Below, piece by piece: positions 53,355-63,492 of a stretch of DNA of 64,000 bases; position 1 is the stretch's first letter, and each line of letters begins with the position of its first letter. The notes under the pieces are model-generated. The model saw nothing but the letters and a program-made list of their open reading frames with translations, had not been told where the DNA came from and did no database searches. Source of the stretch: Anaerostipes hadrus ATCC 29173 = JCM 17467 (lineage in GTDB: Bacteria; Bacillota; Clostridia; Lachnospirales; Lachnospiraceae); contig NZ_AP028031.1 in NCBI RefSeq assembly GCF_030296915.1, positions 573,001 through 637,000 on the forward strand, read 5' to 3'. The position numbers and the translations under genes were made by a program.

Positions 53355-54293
53355 ATGGCAGAAGTAAAGAAGATTGCGACAAGAGAAAGCTATGGTAATG
53401 CTTTAGTTGAATTAGGACAGGAAAACCCTAATGTTGTAGTTTTAGATGCTGACTTAGCCGCTGCAACAAAAACAGGAATGTTTAAGAAAGCTTTTCCAGA
53501 AAGACATATTGATTGTGGTATCGCAGAATGTAATATGATCGGTATCGCTGCTGGACTTGCAGCAGCAGGAATGACTCCATTTGCAAGTAGTTTTGCGATG
53601 TTTGCAGCAGGACGTGCATTCGAGCAGGTAAGAAACTCTGTTGGATATCCACATTTAAATGTTAAGATCGGAGCTACTCATGGTGGTATTTCCGTAGGTG
53701 AAGATGGAGCTACACATCAGTGTTGTGAAGATATTGCATTAATGCGTACAATCCCTGGAATGACAGTGATCGTTCCATCTGATGATATTGAAGCAAAAGC
53801 AGCAGTAAAAGCTGCAGCAGCGATGGAAGGACCTGTTTATATGAGATTCGGACGTCTGGCTGTACCAGTGATCAACGATGAAGATTACAAATTCGAGATC
53901 GGAAAAGGTAAAGTCTTAAGAGAAGGAACAGACGTAGCGATCATTGCTAATGGATTATGTGTTGCTGAATCCTTAGATGCAGCTGAGAAATTAGCAGCAG
54001 AAGGAATCAATGCTCAGGTAATCAATATGGCAACTGTAAAACCATTAGATACAGAACTTGTATTAGAAGCAGCGAAAGCAACTGGTAAAGTTGTTACAGT
54101 AGAAGAACATTCTGTGATCGGTGGATTAGGAAGTGCTGTATGTGATGTATTATCTGAACAGCTTCCAACACCAGTATTAAAGATCGGTGTGAATGACGTA
54201 TTCGGACATTCAGGACCAGCAGTAGAACTGATCAAAGAATTCGGATTAGATGGTGACAGTATCGCTGCCAAGGTAAAAGAATTTGTAAAATAG
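53355..54293 (+). CDS. Transketolase, C-terminal subunit
   Basis: 312 aa. It carries the pyrimidine-binding half and the C-terminal domain: ATRESYGNALVELGQENPNV, DCGIAECNMIGIAAGLAA (with the catalytic-type glutamate), THGGISVGEDGATHQ and VEEHSVIGGLGSAV. It completes the two-subunit transketolase with the gene before it. DXS-like relatives exist, but the split arrangement and the pairing with transaldolase favour transketolase. Confidence 0.95.
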   Translation: MAEVKKIATRESYGNALVELGQENPNVVVLDADLAAATKTGMFKKAFPERHIDCGIAECNMIGIAAGLAAAGMTPFASSFAMFAAGRAFEQVRNSVGYPHLNVKIGATHGGISVGEDGATHQCCEDIALMRTIPGMTVIVPSDDIEAKAAVKAAAAMEGPVYMRFGRLAVPVINDEDYKFEIGKGKVLREGTDVAIIANGLCVAESLDAAEKLAAEGINAQVINMATVKPLDTELVLEAAKATGKVVTVEEHSVIGGLGSAVCDVLSEQLPTPVLKIGVNDVFGHSGPAVELIKEFGLDGDSIAAKVKEFVK

Positions 54294-54324
54294 ATTTTCT
54301 TTTAAGCATAATAAACCAAGAATA

Positions 54325-54367
54325 AAAAGCAGTACACTTGTTTTTGTAGCAGGTGTACTGCTTTTGT
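54325..54367 (+). terminator. Terminator after the transketolase operon
   Basis: Stem AAAAGCAGTACAC (54325-54337) with GTGTACTGCTTTT (54353-54365), perfect 13 bp, 15-base loop; the tail is T-rich. Confidence 0.85.
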
Positions 54368-54420
54368 GTTATGATGAAAATGATTTTAGGATCAAAACAA
54401 TTTACAAAAAGGAGAGGTGA

Positions 54421-55257
54421 ATGAATATGTGGACAAGAAGTGAATTGAAGGAACGAGGAAAGGCAGCACTGCATCGCAATTATTGGATCGTTGTGCTTGC
54501 AACACTTGTAGTGACAGCATTAACGGGAGGAACTGGTAATGCAGCAGGGAATGGTTCCCTGCAGGAAGGAAGTAATATAGCAGCAGGAAATGGTGATGCG
54601 GCATCAAGTTTGATACAAACATTGTTTTCGTTTTTTGGAGTTGCAGGTGATATGATCTATAAAAATCTGATAGGTCCGATGTATAATGGAATGTATGTGT
54701 CATTTATTCTGATCTTGATCATAACAGCCTTTAGTGTAGGTTTGTTGTTTAAGATTTTTGTAGGAAATCTGTTTGAAGTTGGAGGCTGTCGTTTTTATGA
54801 GGAGAACAGCGAACATAAGACAAGAATCGCATTGATCGTTGATGGATTCCTCAATGGTGCATACTTAAGAAATGTTGCTACGATCTTTTGCAGGGATCTT
54901 TATACAGTGCTGTGGACGTTGTGTTTAATTATACCAGGGATCGTGAAAAGTTATGAATATAAAATGATCCCTTATATTCTTGCGGAAAACCCACAGATAT
55001 CAAGGAAGAGAGCGTTTGAGATCAGTAAAAATATGATGGATGGAGAAAAATGGAATGCATTCGTACTTGATCTGTCATTTATCGGATGGAATCTGTTATC
55101 AACGATCACATTTGGGATTGTAGGAGTTTTATATGTGAATCCGTATGTGAATACAACATGGGCAGAATTTTATAAAGTTATGAGGAAAAATGCATTGGAA
55201 ACAGGAAATGCAACAAGAGAAGAACTGATCGGGCTTAGAAAAGAAGCAGATATTTAA
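54421..55257 (+). CDS. DUF975 family membrane protein
   Basis: 278 aa. MWTRSELKERGKAALHRNYW is the conserved DUF975 opening. Four to six membrane segments follow, with the middle motif GGCRFYEENSEHK and the late LDLSFIGWNLLSTITFGIVGVLYVNPYVNTTWAEFY. The family is common in Firmicutes and its function is unknown. AGGAGAGGTGA precedes the ATG. Confidence 0.85.
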   Translation: MNMWTRSELKERGKAALHRNYWIVVLATLVVTALTGGTGNAAGNGSLQEGSNIAAGNGDAASSLIQTLFSFFGVAGDMIYKNLIGPMYNGMYVSFILILIITAFSVGLLFKIFVGNLFEVGGCRFYEENSEHKTRIALIVDGFLNGAYLRNVATIFCRDLYTVLWTLCLIIPGIVKSYEYKMIPYILAENPQISRKRAFEISKNMMDGEKWNAFVLDLSFIGWNLLSTITFGIVGVLYVNPYVNTTWAEFYKVMRKNALETGNATREELIGLRKEADI

Positions 55258-55280
55258 GAAAAACTTCATGGATTCTATAT

Positions 55281-55309
55281 TTGATAGACGATCGTAATCA
55301 TGGTATAAT
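55281..55309 (+). promoter_or_regulatory. Sigma-A promoter for the glmM operon
   Basis: -35 TTGATA (55281-55286), 17-base spacer, extended -10 TGG-TATAAT (55304-55309). It probably drives glmM through prkC. Confidence 0.85.
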
Positions 55310-55354
55310 GTCAGGTGGTAAAAACAAAAACGATACGATGCAAGGAGTATTAAG

Positions 55355-56707
55355 ATGGGAAAATATTTTGGAACAGATGGGTTCCGTGGAGAAGCAAATA
55401 TAAATTTAACTGTAGAACATGCATATAAAGTTGGACGTTATATTGGATGGTATTTTAACCAGAAGTCAAGCAGCAGAGCAAAGATCGTCATCGGTAAGGA
55501 TACAAGAAGAAGCAGCTATATGTTTGAGAATGCTTTAGTAGCAGGATTGACAGCATCTGGAGCAGATGCATATATGCTTTATGTAACAACGACACCAAGT
55601 GTGGCTTATGTCGTAAGAACAGAACAGTTTGACTGCGGGATCATGATCTCAGCAAGCCACAATCCATACTATGATAATGGGATCAAATTGATCAATGCCA
55701 AAGGGCATAAGATGGAAGCAGAAGTTGAAAATGAGATCGAAGCATATATTGATGGGGAGATCCATGAAATCCCATTTGCAACAAAGAAAGAGATTGGACG
55801 AGCAAAAGACTATGCAGCCGGAAGAAATCATTATATCGGATATCTGATCTCTACAGCAACAAGATCATTTAAAGGTGTCAAAGTCGGATTAGACTGCTCT
55901 AACGGAAGCTCATTTGCAATCGCAGAGAATGTATTTAAAGCACTTGGTGCAGAGACACATGTGATCAATAATGAACCAGATGGAACAAATATCAATACAA
56001 ACTGTGGATCTACACATATCGAGATCTTACAGGGATATGTAAAAGAAAACCACTTAGATGTTGGATTTGCATATGATGGAGATGCAGACCGTTGTATCGC
56101 AGTCGATGAGAATGGACAGGTTGTCGATGGAGATCTGATCCTTTATGTATGTGGACAGTATCTGAAGAAACACGGAGACTTGAACAATAATACAGTTGTT
56201 ACAACTGTAATGTCCAATCTTGGATTATATAAAGCGTTTGATGCAGCAGGAATTGCTTATGAGAAGACTGCTGTTGGAGACAAATATGTTAATGAGAATA
56301 TGGTGAAGAATGGTCACGCATTAGGTGGAGAACAGTCTGGACATATCATTTTCAGCAAGTTTGCAACAACAGGAGATGGTATTTTAACATCCTTAAAGAT
56401 CATGGAAGCAATGATCGAGCAGAAACAAAGCCTTGCACAGTTAGCAGAACCCGTTGAGATCTTCCCACAGATCCTTGAAAATGTCCGTGTATATGACAAA
56501 GCAGTTGCACAGGCAGATGAAGACGTACAGAAAGCAGTTAAGGAAGTAGAAGCAGAACTTGGAGATGAAGGAAGAATTCTTGTACGTGAAAGTGGAACAG
56601 AACCATTAGTACGTGTTATGGTTGAGGCAAGAAGCCATGAGATCTGCCGTGAGAAAGTAGATAAAGTGGTCAAAGTTTTAAGAGAGAAAGGTCACGTAAT
56701 CAAATAA
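55355..56707 (+). CDS. glmM: Phosphoglucosamine mutase
   Basis: 450 aa. It converts glucosamine-6-phosphate to glucosamine-1-phosphate for UDP-GlcNAc and so for peptidoglycan. GKYFGTDGFRGEANINLT at the N-terminus, the phosphoserine S101 in ISASHNP, the metal loop DGDADR (241-246) and the RESGTEPLVRVMVEA end all fit GlmM rather than a phosphomannomutase. It starts the conserved housekeeping cluster. Confidence 0.95.
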   Translation: MGKYFGTDGFRGEANINLTVEHAYKVGRYIGWYFNQKSSSRAKIVIGKDTRRSSYMFENALVAGLTASGADAYMLYVTTTPSVAYVVRTEQFDCGIMISASHNPYYDNGIKLINAKGHKMEAEVENEIEAYIDGEIHEIPFATKKEIGRAKDYAAGRNHYIGYLISTATRSFKGVKVGLDCSNGSSFAIAENVFKALGAETHVINNEPDGTNINTNCGSTHIEILQGYVKENHLDVGFAYDGDADRCIAVDENGQVVDGDLILYVCGQYLKKHGDLNNNTVVTTVMSNLGLYKAFDAAGIAYEKTAVGDKYVNENMVKNGHALGGEQSGHIIFSKFATTGDGILTSLKIMEAMIEQKQSLAQLAEPVEIFPQILENVRVYDKAVAQADEDVQKAVKEVEAELGDEGRILVRESGTEPLVRVMVEARSHEICREKVDKVVKVLREKGHVIK

Positions 56708-56710
56708 TCT

Positions 56711-58936
56711 ATGGAAAAATTATATGCGGATATAATTATTAATATTTCACATGAGGCACTGGATAAGGTGTTTGCCTATAAGGTGCCTTTTTCCATGATC
56801 AAGGATATTCGGGTGGGACAGCAAGTCGTTGTCCCATTTGGACGTTCTAATAAGGAACAGACGGGATATGTAGTCAACCTTTCACGGACAGTTGACTATG
56901 ATGAGAGTAAAGTCAAAGAAATCTTAAGGATTGAGACGGATCATGTTGGTGTGGAGTCAAATATGATCGAGTTAGCTGCGTGGATCAGAGAGAATTATGG
57001 ATCAACAATGATCCAGGCATTAAAAACCGTACTTCCAGTGCAGGAAAAAGTTGCACGAAAAGCGAGAAAATACATTGAGCTATGCATTGAGAAAGTGCAT
57101 GGACCAGCGATGCTTGATGAATATTTCAGTAAGCATTATGTGGCGAAAGCAAGACTTCTTGCAGCTTTATTAGACCATGGGAAGATCTCATGGGAAATGG
57201 CATCGAAAGATCTAAAGATTTCAAAAAGTACAGTAGACAGCATGGAAAAAGAAGGAATTCTTCATGTTGTGACAGAATATTATTACCGGAATCCTGGAGA
57301 GTTCAGTATAGCAAAAGCAGAAGCGCATATGTTAAATGAACAGCAACAGGAACTGATCGATGAATTTCGGGAAGATTTTTTAAGAGAAGACCACAAAACC
57401 TATCTTTTACATGGAATCACAGGAAGTGGGAAGACAGAAGTTTATCTCGCAGCGATCGAAGAAGTGATCAAACAAGGAAAACAGGCAATCGTCCTGATCC
57501 CAGAGATCGCACTGACTTATCAGACGGTTACAAGGTTTACCAAACGATTTGGAGAGCGTGTATCAATTCTGAATTCACGATTATCCAAAGGTGAGAGATA
57601 CGATCAGTGGCTTCGTGCACAGAGGGGAGACGTGGATGTGATTATTGGACCACGCTCTGCATTGTTTGTTCCATTTCTGAATCTTGGGCTGATTGTGATC
57701 GATGAGGAACATGAAGGCAGTTACAAGAGTGAACAAACTCCCAAATACCATGCAAGAGAAGTTGCGATCAAGAAAGCACAGATGGAAGGTGCATCGGTGA
57801 TCTTAGGTTCGGCGACACCATCAGTTGAGAGTTATAAACATGCACTGGATGGAACTTATCGGCTGTGGGAGTTGACAAAACGAGCCAAAGAAGCAGTGTT
57901 ACCGCAAGTCTATATTGAAGATCTAAGAGAAGAATTAAAAGCGGGAAACCGCAGCATGTTCAGCCGAAGACTGAAAGAACTGATAAAGGATCGTTTGAAT
58001 AAAGGTGAACAGATCATGTTGTTCTTAAACCGGCGTGGTTATGCGGGATTCGTTTCATGCAGAAGCTGTGGTCATGTCATGGAATGTCCTCATTGTGATA
58101 TTTCTATGACATATCACAGAGATGGAAGACTGCGCTGCCATTATTGCGGATATGAACAGCCGATGCTGAAGGTTTGTCCAGAGTGTGGAAGTCCGTATAT
58201 TGGAACATTCGGTCTTGGAACCCAGAAAGTGGAAGCTGCATTATACAAAGAATTTCCACAAGCAAAAGTGCTTCGTATGGATATGGATACGACGAAGAGA
58301 AAAAATAGTCATGAACAGATCTTATCGGCATTTTCTGATGGAGAAGCAGATATTTTAGTGGGAACACAGATGATCGTCAAAGGACATGATTTTGCGAATG
58401 TAACATTGGTAGGAGTTTTGGCAGCAGATCTTTCCCTGCATGCCAATGATTACCGGGCAGGAGAAAGAACATTCCAGTTATTGACACAGGCTGCGGGAAG
58501 AGCAGGAAGAGGCGACAAACCAGGAGAAGTAGTGATCCAGACATATTCCCCAGAACATTACAGTATCCAGACTGCAGCTAAACAGGATTATCACGCATTT
58601 TACAAAGAAGAGATTAGCTACCGAAGCTTGATGAGATATCCACCAGAATGGCAGATGTTGGTCGTATTTGCATCAGGAGAAGATAAAGCATGGCTTGATA
58701 AAGTAATGGATGCGATGGCAAATGTAGTAAAACATATGGATCTGATGGTGATCGGGCCGAGCGAGGCAGGATTTGGCAAGATCAATGATCAATACCGCAA
58801 AGTGATATATATTAAGAATAAAGATTACGAGACACTGGTGAAAGCAAAGAACCGTCTGGAACAGTGGATCGATTTAAATAAGATCAGGAAAAATTTACTG
58901 GTCAATTTTGATTTTAACCCAATGAATAGTTATTAA
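56711..58936 (+). CDS. priA: Primosomal protein N' (replication restart helicase)
   Basis: 741 aa. PriA binds stalled forks and reloads the replicative helicase. The 3'-end-binding N-terminal domain, Walker A GITGSGKTEVY (K241), DEEHE, and a zinc domain of eight cysteines (CRSCGHVMECPHCD...CHYCGYEQPMLKVCPECG) are all present, with helicase motifs V-VI in GTQMIVKGHDFANV and TQAAGRAGRG. It starts three bases after the glmM stop. Confidence 0.95.
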   Translation: MEKLYADIIINISHEALDKVFAYKVPFSMIKDIRVGQQVVVPFGRSNKEQTGYVVNLSRTVDYDESKVKEILRIETDHVGVESNMIELAAWIRENYGSTMIQALKTVLPVQEKVARKARKYIELCIEKVHGPAMLDEYFSKHYVAKARLLAALLDHGKISWEMASKDLKISKSTVDSMEKEGILHVVTEYYYRNPGEFSIAKAEAHMLNEQQQELIDEFREDFLREDHKTYLLHGITGSGKTEVYLAAIEEVIKQGKQAIVLIPEIALTYQTVTRFTKRFGERVSILNSRLSKGERYDQWLRAQRGDVDVIIGPRSALFVPFLNLGLIVIDEEHEGSYKSEQTPKYHAREVAIKKAQMEGASVILGSATPSVESYKHALDGTYRLWELTKRAKEAVLPQVYIEDLREELKAGNRSMFSRRLKELIKDRLNKGEQIMLFLNRRGYAGFVSCRSCGHVMECPHCDISMTYHRDGRLRCHYCGYEQPMLKVCPECGSPYIGTFGLGTQKVEAALYKEFPQAKVLRMDMDTTKRKNSHEQILSAFSDGEADILVGTQMIVKGHDFANVTLVGVLAADLSLHANDYRAGERTFQLLTQAAGRAGRGDKPGEVVIQTYSPEHYSIQTAAKQDYHAFYKEEISYRSLMRYPPEWQMLVVFASGEDKAWLDKVMDAMANVVKHMDLMVIGPSEAGFGKINDQYRKVIYIKNKDYETLVKAKNRLEQWIDLNKIRKNLLVNFDFNPMNSY

Positions 58937-58954
58937 AAGAAAGGGAGAACAATT

Positions 58955-59434
58955 ATGGCAATTCGACAGATTCGAGTATTAGGAGACGATGTTTTAAGAA
59001 AAAAATGTAAAGAAGTAAAAGAAATGACACCAAGAATGCATACATTAGTAGAAGATATGTATGATACAATGTATGAAGCAATGGGTGTTGGTCTTGCAGC
59101 ACCTCAGGTTGGAATCTTAAAAAGAATCGTAGTCATTGATACTGGAGAAGAGGGAGAATGTGTAACTCTTGTCAATCCAGTGATCACACTGAAAGAAGGA
59201 GAGCAGGTAGGAGAAGAAGGATGTTTAAGCCTTCCAGGAAAAGTAGCAGTTGTGAAACGTCCAGATCATGTGATCTGTGAAGCATTTGATGAAGATATGA
59301 ATCCGATCACAGTAGAAGGATTTGGATTATTTGCAAGAGCGCTCTGCCATGAAACAGACCATTTGGATGGAATTTTATATCCAGATGTAGCAGAAGAACC
59401 AGCAAGAGACGTCACGATGGAAGAGGTAGAATAA
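58955..59434 (+). CDS. def: Peptide deformylase
   Basis: 159 aa. It removes the formyl group from new N-termini. All three family motifs are there: GVGLAAPQVG, EEGCLSLPG (metal ligand C90) and the HExxH form HETDH (H132, E133, H136). AAAGGGAG precedes the ATG. It is paired with fmt, as in many bacteria. Confidence 0.96.
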   Translation: MAIRQIRVLGDDVLRKKCKEVKEMTPRMHTLVEDMYDTMYEAMGVGLAAPQVGILKRIVVIDTGEEGECVTLVNPVITLKEGEQVGEEGCLSLPGKVAVVKRPDHVICEAFDEDMNPITVEGFGLFARALCHETDHLDGILYPDVAEEPARDVTMEEVE

Positions 59435-59435
59435 G

Positions 59436-60365
59436 ATGAAAGCAGTATTTATGGGAACACCGGAGTTCGCAGTACCAACACTGCAGGCACTGATCGATCA
59501 CCATGAAGTGCTTGCTGTTGTGACACAGCCGGATAAACAAAGAGGTAGAGGAAAGAAGATGCAGTTTCCTCCAGTCAAAGAAAAAGCAGTGGAATATGAT
59601 ATCCCAGTATATCAGCCACAGAGAGCCAGAGATGAGGAATTCATTGAAGAGTTAAAAAACCTCAACCCAGATGTGATCGTTGTTGTTGCTTATGGACAGA
59701 TCTTACCAGAAAGTATCTTAAATATTCCAAAGTATGGATGTATCAATGTTCATGGATCACTCCTTCCAAAATACAGAGGAGCAGCACCGATCCAATGGGC
59801 AGTCCTTGATGGAGAAGAAAAGACAGGAATCACAACCATGTATATGGAAAAAGGATTAGATACCGGAGATATGATCGATAAAGCAGAAGTTGTTTTAGAT
59901 AAGAAAGAAACAGCTGGTTCTCTGCATGATAAATTGATGGTACTAGGAGCAGATTTATTATTAGAAACATTAAAGAAATTAGAAGATGGAACAGCCGTCA
60001 GAGAAAAACAAAATGATGAAGAAAGCTGTTATGCAAAAATGTTAAGTAAAGATATGGGACAGATTGATTTCACAAAATCAGCAAGAGAAATCGAATGTCT
60101 GATCCGTGGAATGAATCCATGGCCAAGTGCTTATACATCCTTAGATGGAAAGACAATGAAAGTCTGGGAAGCAGATGTGCTTGATGCACAGAGTAAAGAA
60201 GAACCAGGAACGATCGTAGAAGTCAACAAAAAAGAAATCATCGTAGCAACAGGAAGCAATGATCTTGCACTTCATGAGATTCAGCTGGCAGGAAAGAAAC
60301 GTATGCAGGTACAGGCATTTTTACTTGGATATCAAGTAGAAGCCGGAACAAAATTAGGAGAATGA
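59436..60365 (+). CDS. fmt: Methionyl-tRNA formyltransferase
   Basis: 309 aa. It formylates initiator Met-tRNA with 10-formyl-tetrahydrofolate. MKAVFMGTPEFAVPTLQAL, the NVHGSLLPKYRGAAPIQWA active-site block and GITTMYMEKGLDTGDM identify it, with the C-terminal OB-like domain from about 205. It follows def by one base. Confidence 0.96.
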   Translation: MKAVFMGTPEFAVPTLQALIDHHEVLAVVTQPDKQRGRGKKMQFPPVKEKAVEYDIPVYQPQRARDEEFIEELKNLNPDVIVVVAYGQILPESILNIPKYGCINVHGSLLPKYRGAAPIQWAVLDGEEKTGITTMYMEKGLDTGDMIDKAEVVLDKKETAGSLHDKLMVLGADLLLETLKKLEDGTAVREKQNDEESCYAKMLSKDMGQIDFTKSAREIECLIRGMNPWPSAYTSLDGKTMKVWEADVLDAQSKEEPGTIVEVNKKEIIVATGSNDLALHEIQLAGKKRMQVQAFLLGYQVEAGTKLGE

Positions 60366-60369
60366 TACG

Positions 60370-61713
60370 ATGCAAAATCCGAGAGAATGTGCATTGGATG
60401 TACTGATCAAAGTAGATAAAAAAGAAGAATTATCACACATCGCAATTTCAAATGTATTAGAAAAATACCAGTTTTCTGAAAAAAGAGACCGCGCATTTTT
60501 TACAAGACTGGTGGAAGGAACTTTAGAGCGTCAGATCACGATCGACTATGTTGCAGATCAGTTCTCAAAGACGAAGATCAGAAAATGTAAACCACTGATC
60601 CGTGCATTGCTTCGTATGGGAATCTATCAGATTCTTTATATGGATCAGGTTCCAGATTCTGCTGCATGTAATGAGGCAGTGAAACTTGCAAAGAAACGAG
60701 GATTTTCTCGATTATCAGGTTTTGTGAACGGTGTACTTCGTAATATTTCAAGGAAGAAAGATGAGATCCAATATCCATCAAGAGAGAAGAATCTTGAGAC
60801 ATATTTATCAGTTGCTTATTCTATTCCAGAATGGATCATAAAATTCTTTCAGAAGACATATGATAACGAAACAGTAGAGAAGATCATAGCTTCTTATCTG
60901 GAAGAGAGAAAAACAACATTATGTTGTCTGATCTCCAAGGGTGGGAAAGAAGCTGTCAGAAAAGAACTGGAAGCAGAAGGCGTTACAGTAGAAGATGGAA
61001 GTTTGATCGAAAATGCAGTGCAGATCTCAGATTATGATTTTTTGTATCGTTTGAAAGCATTTCGTGAAGGAAGTTGTTATGTACAGGATGAAAGTTCTAT
61101 GTTGTGTGCCAAACTTGCCAGTGTCCAGAAAGAGCAGTTTGTGATGGATCTTTGCAGTGCACCAGGTGGTAAGTCCTTATATGTTGCAGATCAGCTGAAG
61201 GGAAGCGGGCGAGTGTTATCAAGGGATCTTACGGAATATAAGACAGATCTGATCGAAGATAACATTGATCGTGTTGGATTTACGAATATGGAATCCGAAG
61301 TATTTGATGCGAGAGTGTTGGATGAAGAACATATTGAAGCTGCGGATATTGTGATCGCAGATGTACCATGTTCAGGACTTGGGATCATGGGAAAGAAAAA
61401 TGATATTAAATACCACATTTCAGAAGAAGGCATGAAGGATCTTGTGAAGTTGCAGCGAGAGATTCTTGCAAATGCAGTGCAATATGTCAAGCATGGAGGT
61501 ACATTGATCTATAGTACCTGCACGATCAATCCAGCAGAGAATGAAGAAAATTTCCGATGGATTCTTGATCACTTTGATTTTGAAGCAGTTGATATTACAA
61601 AAGAACTGCCAAAGGATCTAAAGATTGAAACTGCCCAAGAAGGATTTATTCAGTTGTTGCCAGGAATACATCCATGTGATGGATTCTTTATTGGTAAATT
61701 AAGGAGAAAATAA
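60370..61713 (+). CDS. rsmB: 16S rRNA m5C967 methyltransferase
   Basis: 447 aa. A NusB-like RNA-binding domain (residues 1 to about 135, MQNPRECALDVLIKVDKKEE) is joined to an S-adenosylmethionine methyltransferase. The SAM loop MDLCSAPGGKSLYVA and the two catalytic cysteines in DVPCSGLG and STCTINPAENEEN are kept. It sits four bases after fmt. Confidence 0.95.
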   Translation: MQNPRECALDVLIKVDKKEELSHIAISNVLEKYQFSEKRDRAFFTRLVEGTLERQITIDYVADQFSKTKIRKCKPLIRALLRMGIYQILYMDQVPDSAACNEAVKLAKKRGFSRLSGFVNGVLRNISRKKDEIQYPSREKNLETYLSVAYSIPEWIIKFFQKTYDNETVEKIIASYLEERKTTLCCLISKGGKEAVRKELEAEGVTVEDGSLIENAVQISDYDFLYRLKAFREGSCYVQDESSMLCAKLASVQKEQFVMDLCSAPGGKSLYVADQLKGSGRVLSRDLTEYKTDLIEDNIDRVGFTNMESEVFDARVLDEEHIEAADIVIADVPCSGLGIMGKKNDIKYHISEEGMKDLVKLQREILANAVQYVKHGGTLIYSTCTINPAENEENFRWILDHFDFEAVDITKELPKDLKIETAQEGFIQLLPGIHPCDGFFIGKLRRK

Positions 61714-61717
61714 AGTT

Positions 61718-62749
61718 ATGGATTTAAAATCAATGACACTTCAGGAGATGCAGGAATATATGGAATCCATTGGTGAGAAGAAATTCCGTGCAAAACAGAT
61801 TTATGAATGGTTTCACAAACATCTTGCTCTGTCTCTTGATGAGATGAATAATGTACCAAAAAAATTAAAAGAAAAGATCGAACAGACGCAGGAGATTTAT
61901 GGTGTAAAACCTGTAGACTGCTTTATTTCAAAAATCGATGGTACAAGAAAATACTTATTTGAGTTATATGATGGGAATATTATCGAAAGTGTTTTGATGA
62001 AGTATAAACATGGAAATTCTGTTTGTATTTCATCTCAGGCAGGGTGCCGTATGGGATGTAAGTTTTGTGCATCTACGCTTGGAGGATTAGATCGTAATCT
62101 AACGCCATCTGAAATGCTTTCACAGATTTATTATATTCAAAGAGATACAGAAGAAAGAGTATCCAATGTTGTCATGATGGGAACAGGGGAACCGATGGAT
62201 AATTATGATAACGTATTGAGATTTTTAGAACTGATCACATCAGAGGATGGATTAAATATCAGTCAGAGAAATATTACGATCTCAACGTGCGGGATCGTGC
62301 CAAAGATCAAAGAACTTGCTCAGAAACATTTACAGATCACATTGGCCATTTCTCTTCACTCACCAAATGATGAGATGAGAAGAGGACTGATGCCGATCGC
62401 AATGAAATATTCAATCGATGAGCTGCTAGATGCATGTCATTATTATTTTAAAGAGACAAACCGTAGGATGACATTTGAATACAGCCTTGTGGCAGGGGTT
62501 AATGACCAGCCAGTTCATGCAGAAGAATTAGCAGGCAGATTGAAAGGGTTTCCATGTCATGTAAACCTGATTCCAGTTAATCCGATCAAAGAGCGTGATT
62601 TTAAGCAATCTATGCCGAAATCCGTTATGGAATTTAAAAAGATACTTGAAAAAAATCGTGTAAATGTTACCATAAGAAGAGAAATGGGCGCAGATATCAA
62701 TGCGGCCTGTGGACAGCTTAGAAGAAAAAAACTGCAGTCAAGATTGTAA
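61718..62749 (+). CDS. rlmN: 23S rRNA (m2A2503)/tRNA (m2A37) methyltransferase, radical SAM
   Basis: 343 aa. The radical-SAM motif CRMGCKFC has its three cysteines at 110, 114 and 117. GTGEPMDNYDNVLRF and STCGIVPKIKELA follow, and GVNDQPVHAEELA and ADINAACGQL close the family pattern with the second catalytic cysteine. It modifies the ribosomal peptidyl-transferase centre. Relation to Cfr is excluded in practice by its housekeeping position. Confidence 0.95.
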   Translation: MDLKSMTLQEMQEYMESIGEKKFRAKQIYEWFHKHLALSLDEMNNVPKKLKEKIEQTQEIYGVKPVDCFISKIDGTRKYLFELYDGNIIESVLMKYKHGNSVCISSQAGCRMGCKFCASTLGGLDRNLTPSEMLSQIYYIQRDTEERVSNVVMMGTGEPMDNYDNVLRFLELITSEDGLNISQRNITISTCGIVPKIKELAQKHLQITLAISLHSPNDEMRRGLMPIAMKYSIDELLDACHYYFKETNRRMTFEYSLVAGVNDQPVHAEELAGRLKGFPCHVNLIPVNPIKERDFKQSMPKSVMEFKKILEKNRVNVTIRREMGADINAACGQLRRKKLQSRL

Positions 62750-62760
62750 AGGAGAACGAT

Positions 62761-63480
62761 ATGCGATCCGTAGGGGCTTCACATATAGGCAAGGTAAGGA
62801 CAGAGAATCAGGATAGGATTTTCTTTCATGACCAGCCTGTTGGGAACTTAAAAAATCTTTATATCGTGGCAGATGGAATGGGAGGACACCGTGCCGGTGG
62901 GCATGCCTCCTCTTTTGCAGTGGAACGATTTGTACAGCTGATCGAGGAATCGAAACAGACCGATCCGATCGAATTAATGAAATCATCCATTGCATCTGTG
63001 AATCAGGAAATGATCGCAGAAAGCCAGAGTAATGAAGAATATAGGGGAATGGGAACAACATTCGTTGCAGCAACCATCTCTGATGGCAAAGTAACGGTTA
63101 TGAATATTGGTGATAGTAGATTATATTATGGAAATCAAGAATTAACACAGATTACAGTGGATCATTCTTATGTGGAAGAACTGATTCATGCAGGAATCAT
63201 GGAAAGAGAGGAAGGAAGATTCCATCCAAAGAAGAATGTCATCACAAGAGCACTAGGTACCGTAATGGCGACACCAGATTTCTTTGAGTTTGATGCCAAA
63301 GATGGATATTTGCTTTTGTGCAGTGATGGACTTTCCAATATGATATCCGACGAAGAATTGAAGGAACTTCTTCTTGAGCACAGTCAGATTGCCAATAAGG
63401 TCAACCAGATGATCACCCGTGCGAACGAGTACGGAGGAAAAGACAATATTTCATTGGTAATTGTGGATTTAAAGAGATGA
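62761..63480 (+). CDS. prpC: PP2C-family serine/threonine protein phosphatase
   Basis: 239 aa. SHIGKVRTENQDR, VADGMGGHRAGGHAS, NIGDSRLYYG, VDHSYVEELI, TRALGT and LLCSDGLSNMISD are the ordered PP2C motifs with the metal-binding aspartates. It removes phosphate from targets of the kinase encoded next, PrkC, in the control of wall growth and dormancy exit. AAAGGAG precedes the ATG. Confidence 0.95.
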   Translation: MRSVGASHIGKVRTENQDRIFFHDQPVGNLKNLYIVADGMGGHRAGGHASSFAVERFVQLIEESKQTDPIELMKSSIASVNQEMIAESQSNEEYRGMGTTFVAATISDGKVTVMNIGDSRLYYGNQELTQITVDHSYVEELIHAGIMEREEGRFHPKKNVITRALGTVMATPDFFEFDAKDGYLLLCSDGLSNMISDEELKELLLEHSQIANKVNQMITRANEYGGKDNISLVIVDLKR

Positions 63481-63492
63481 GGTGAATGATAG

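Noticed and set aside
61718..62749. RlmN homologue as a Cfr-type resistance methyltransferase
   Set aside because: It sits in the conserved rsmB-rlmN-prpC order and has the housekeeping RlmN motifs, so there is no reason to call it Cfr.
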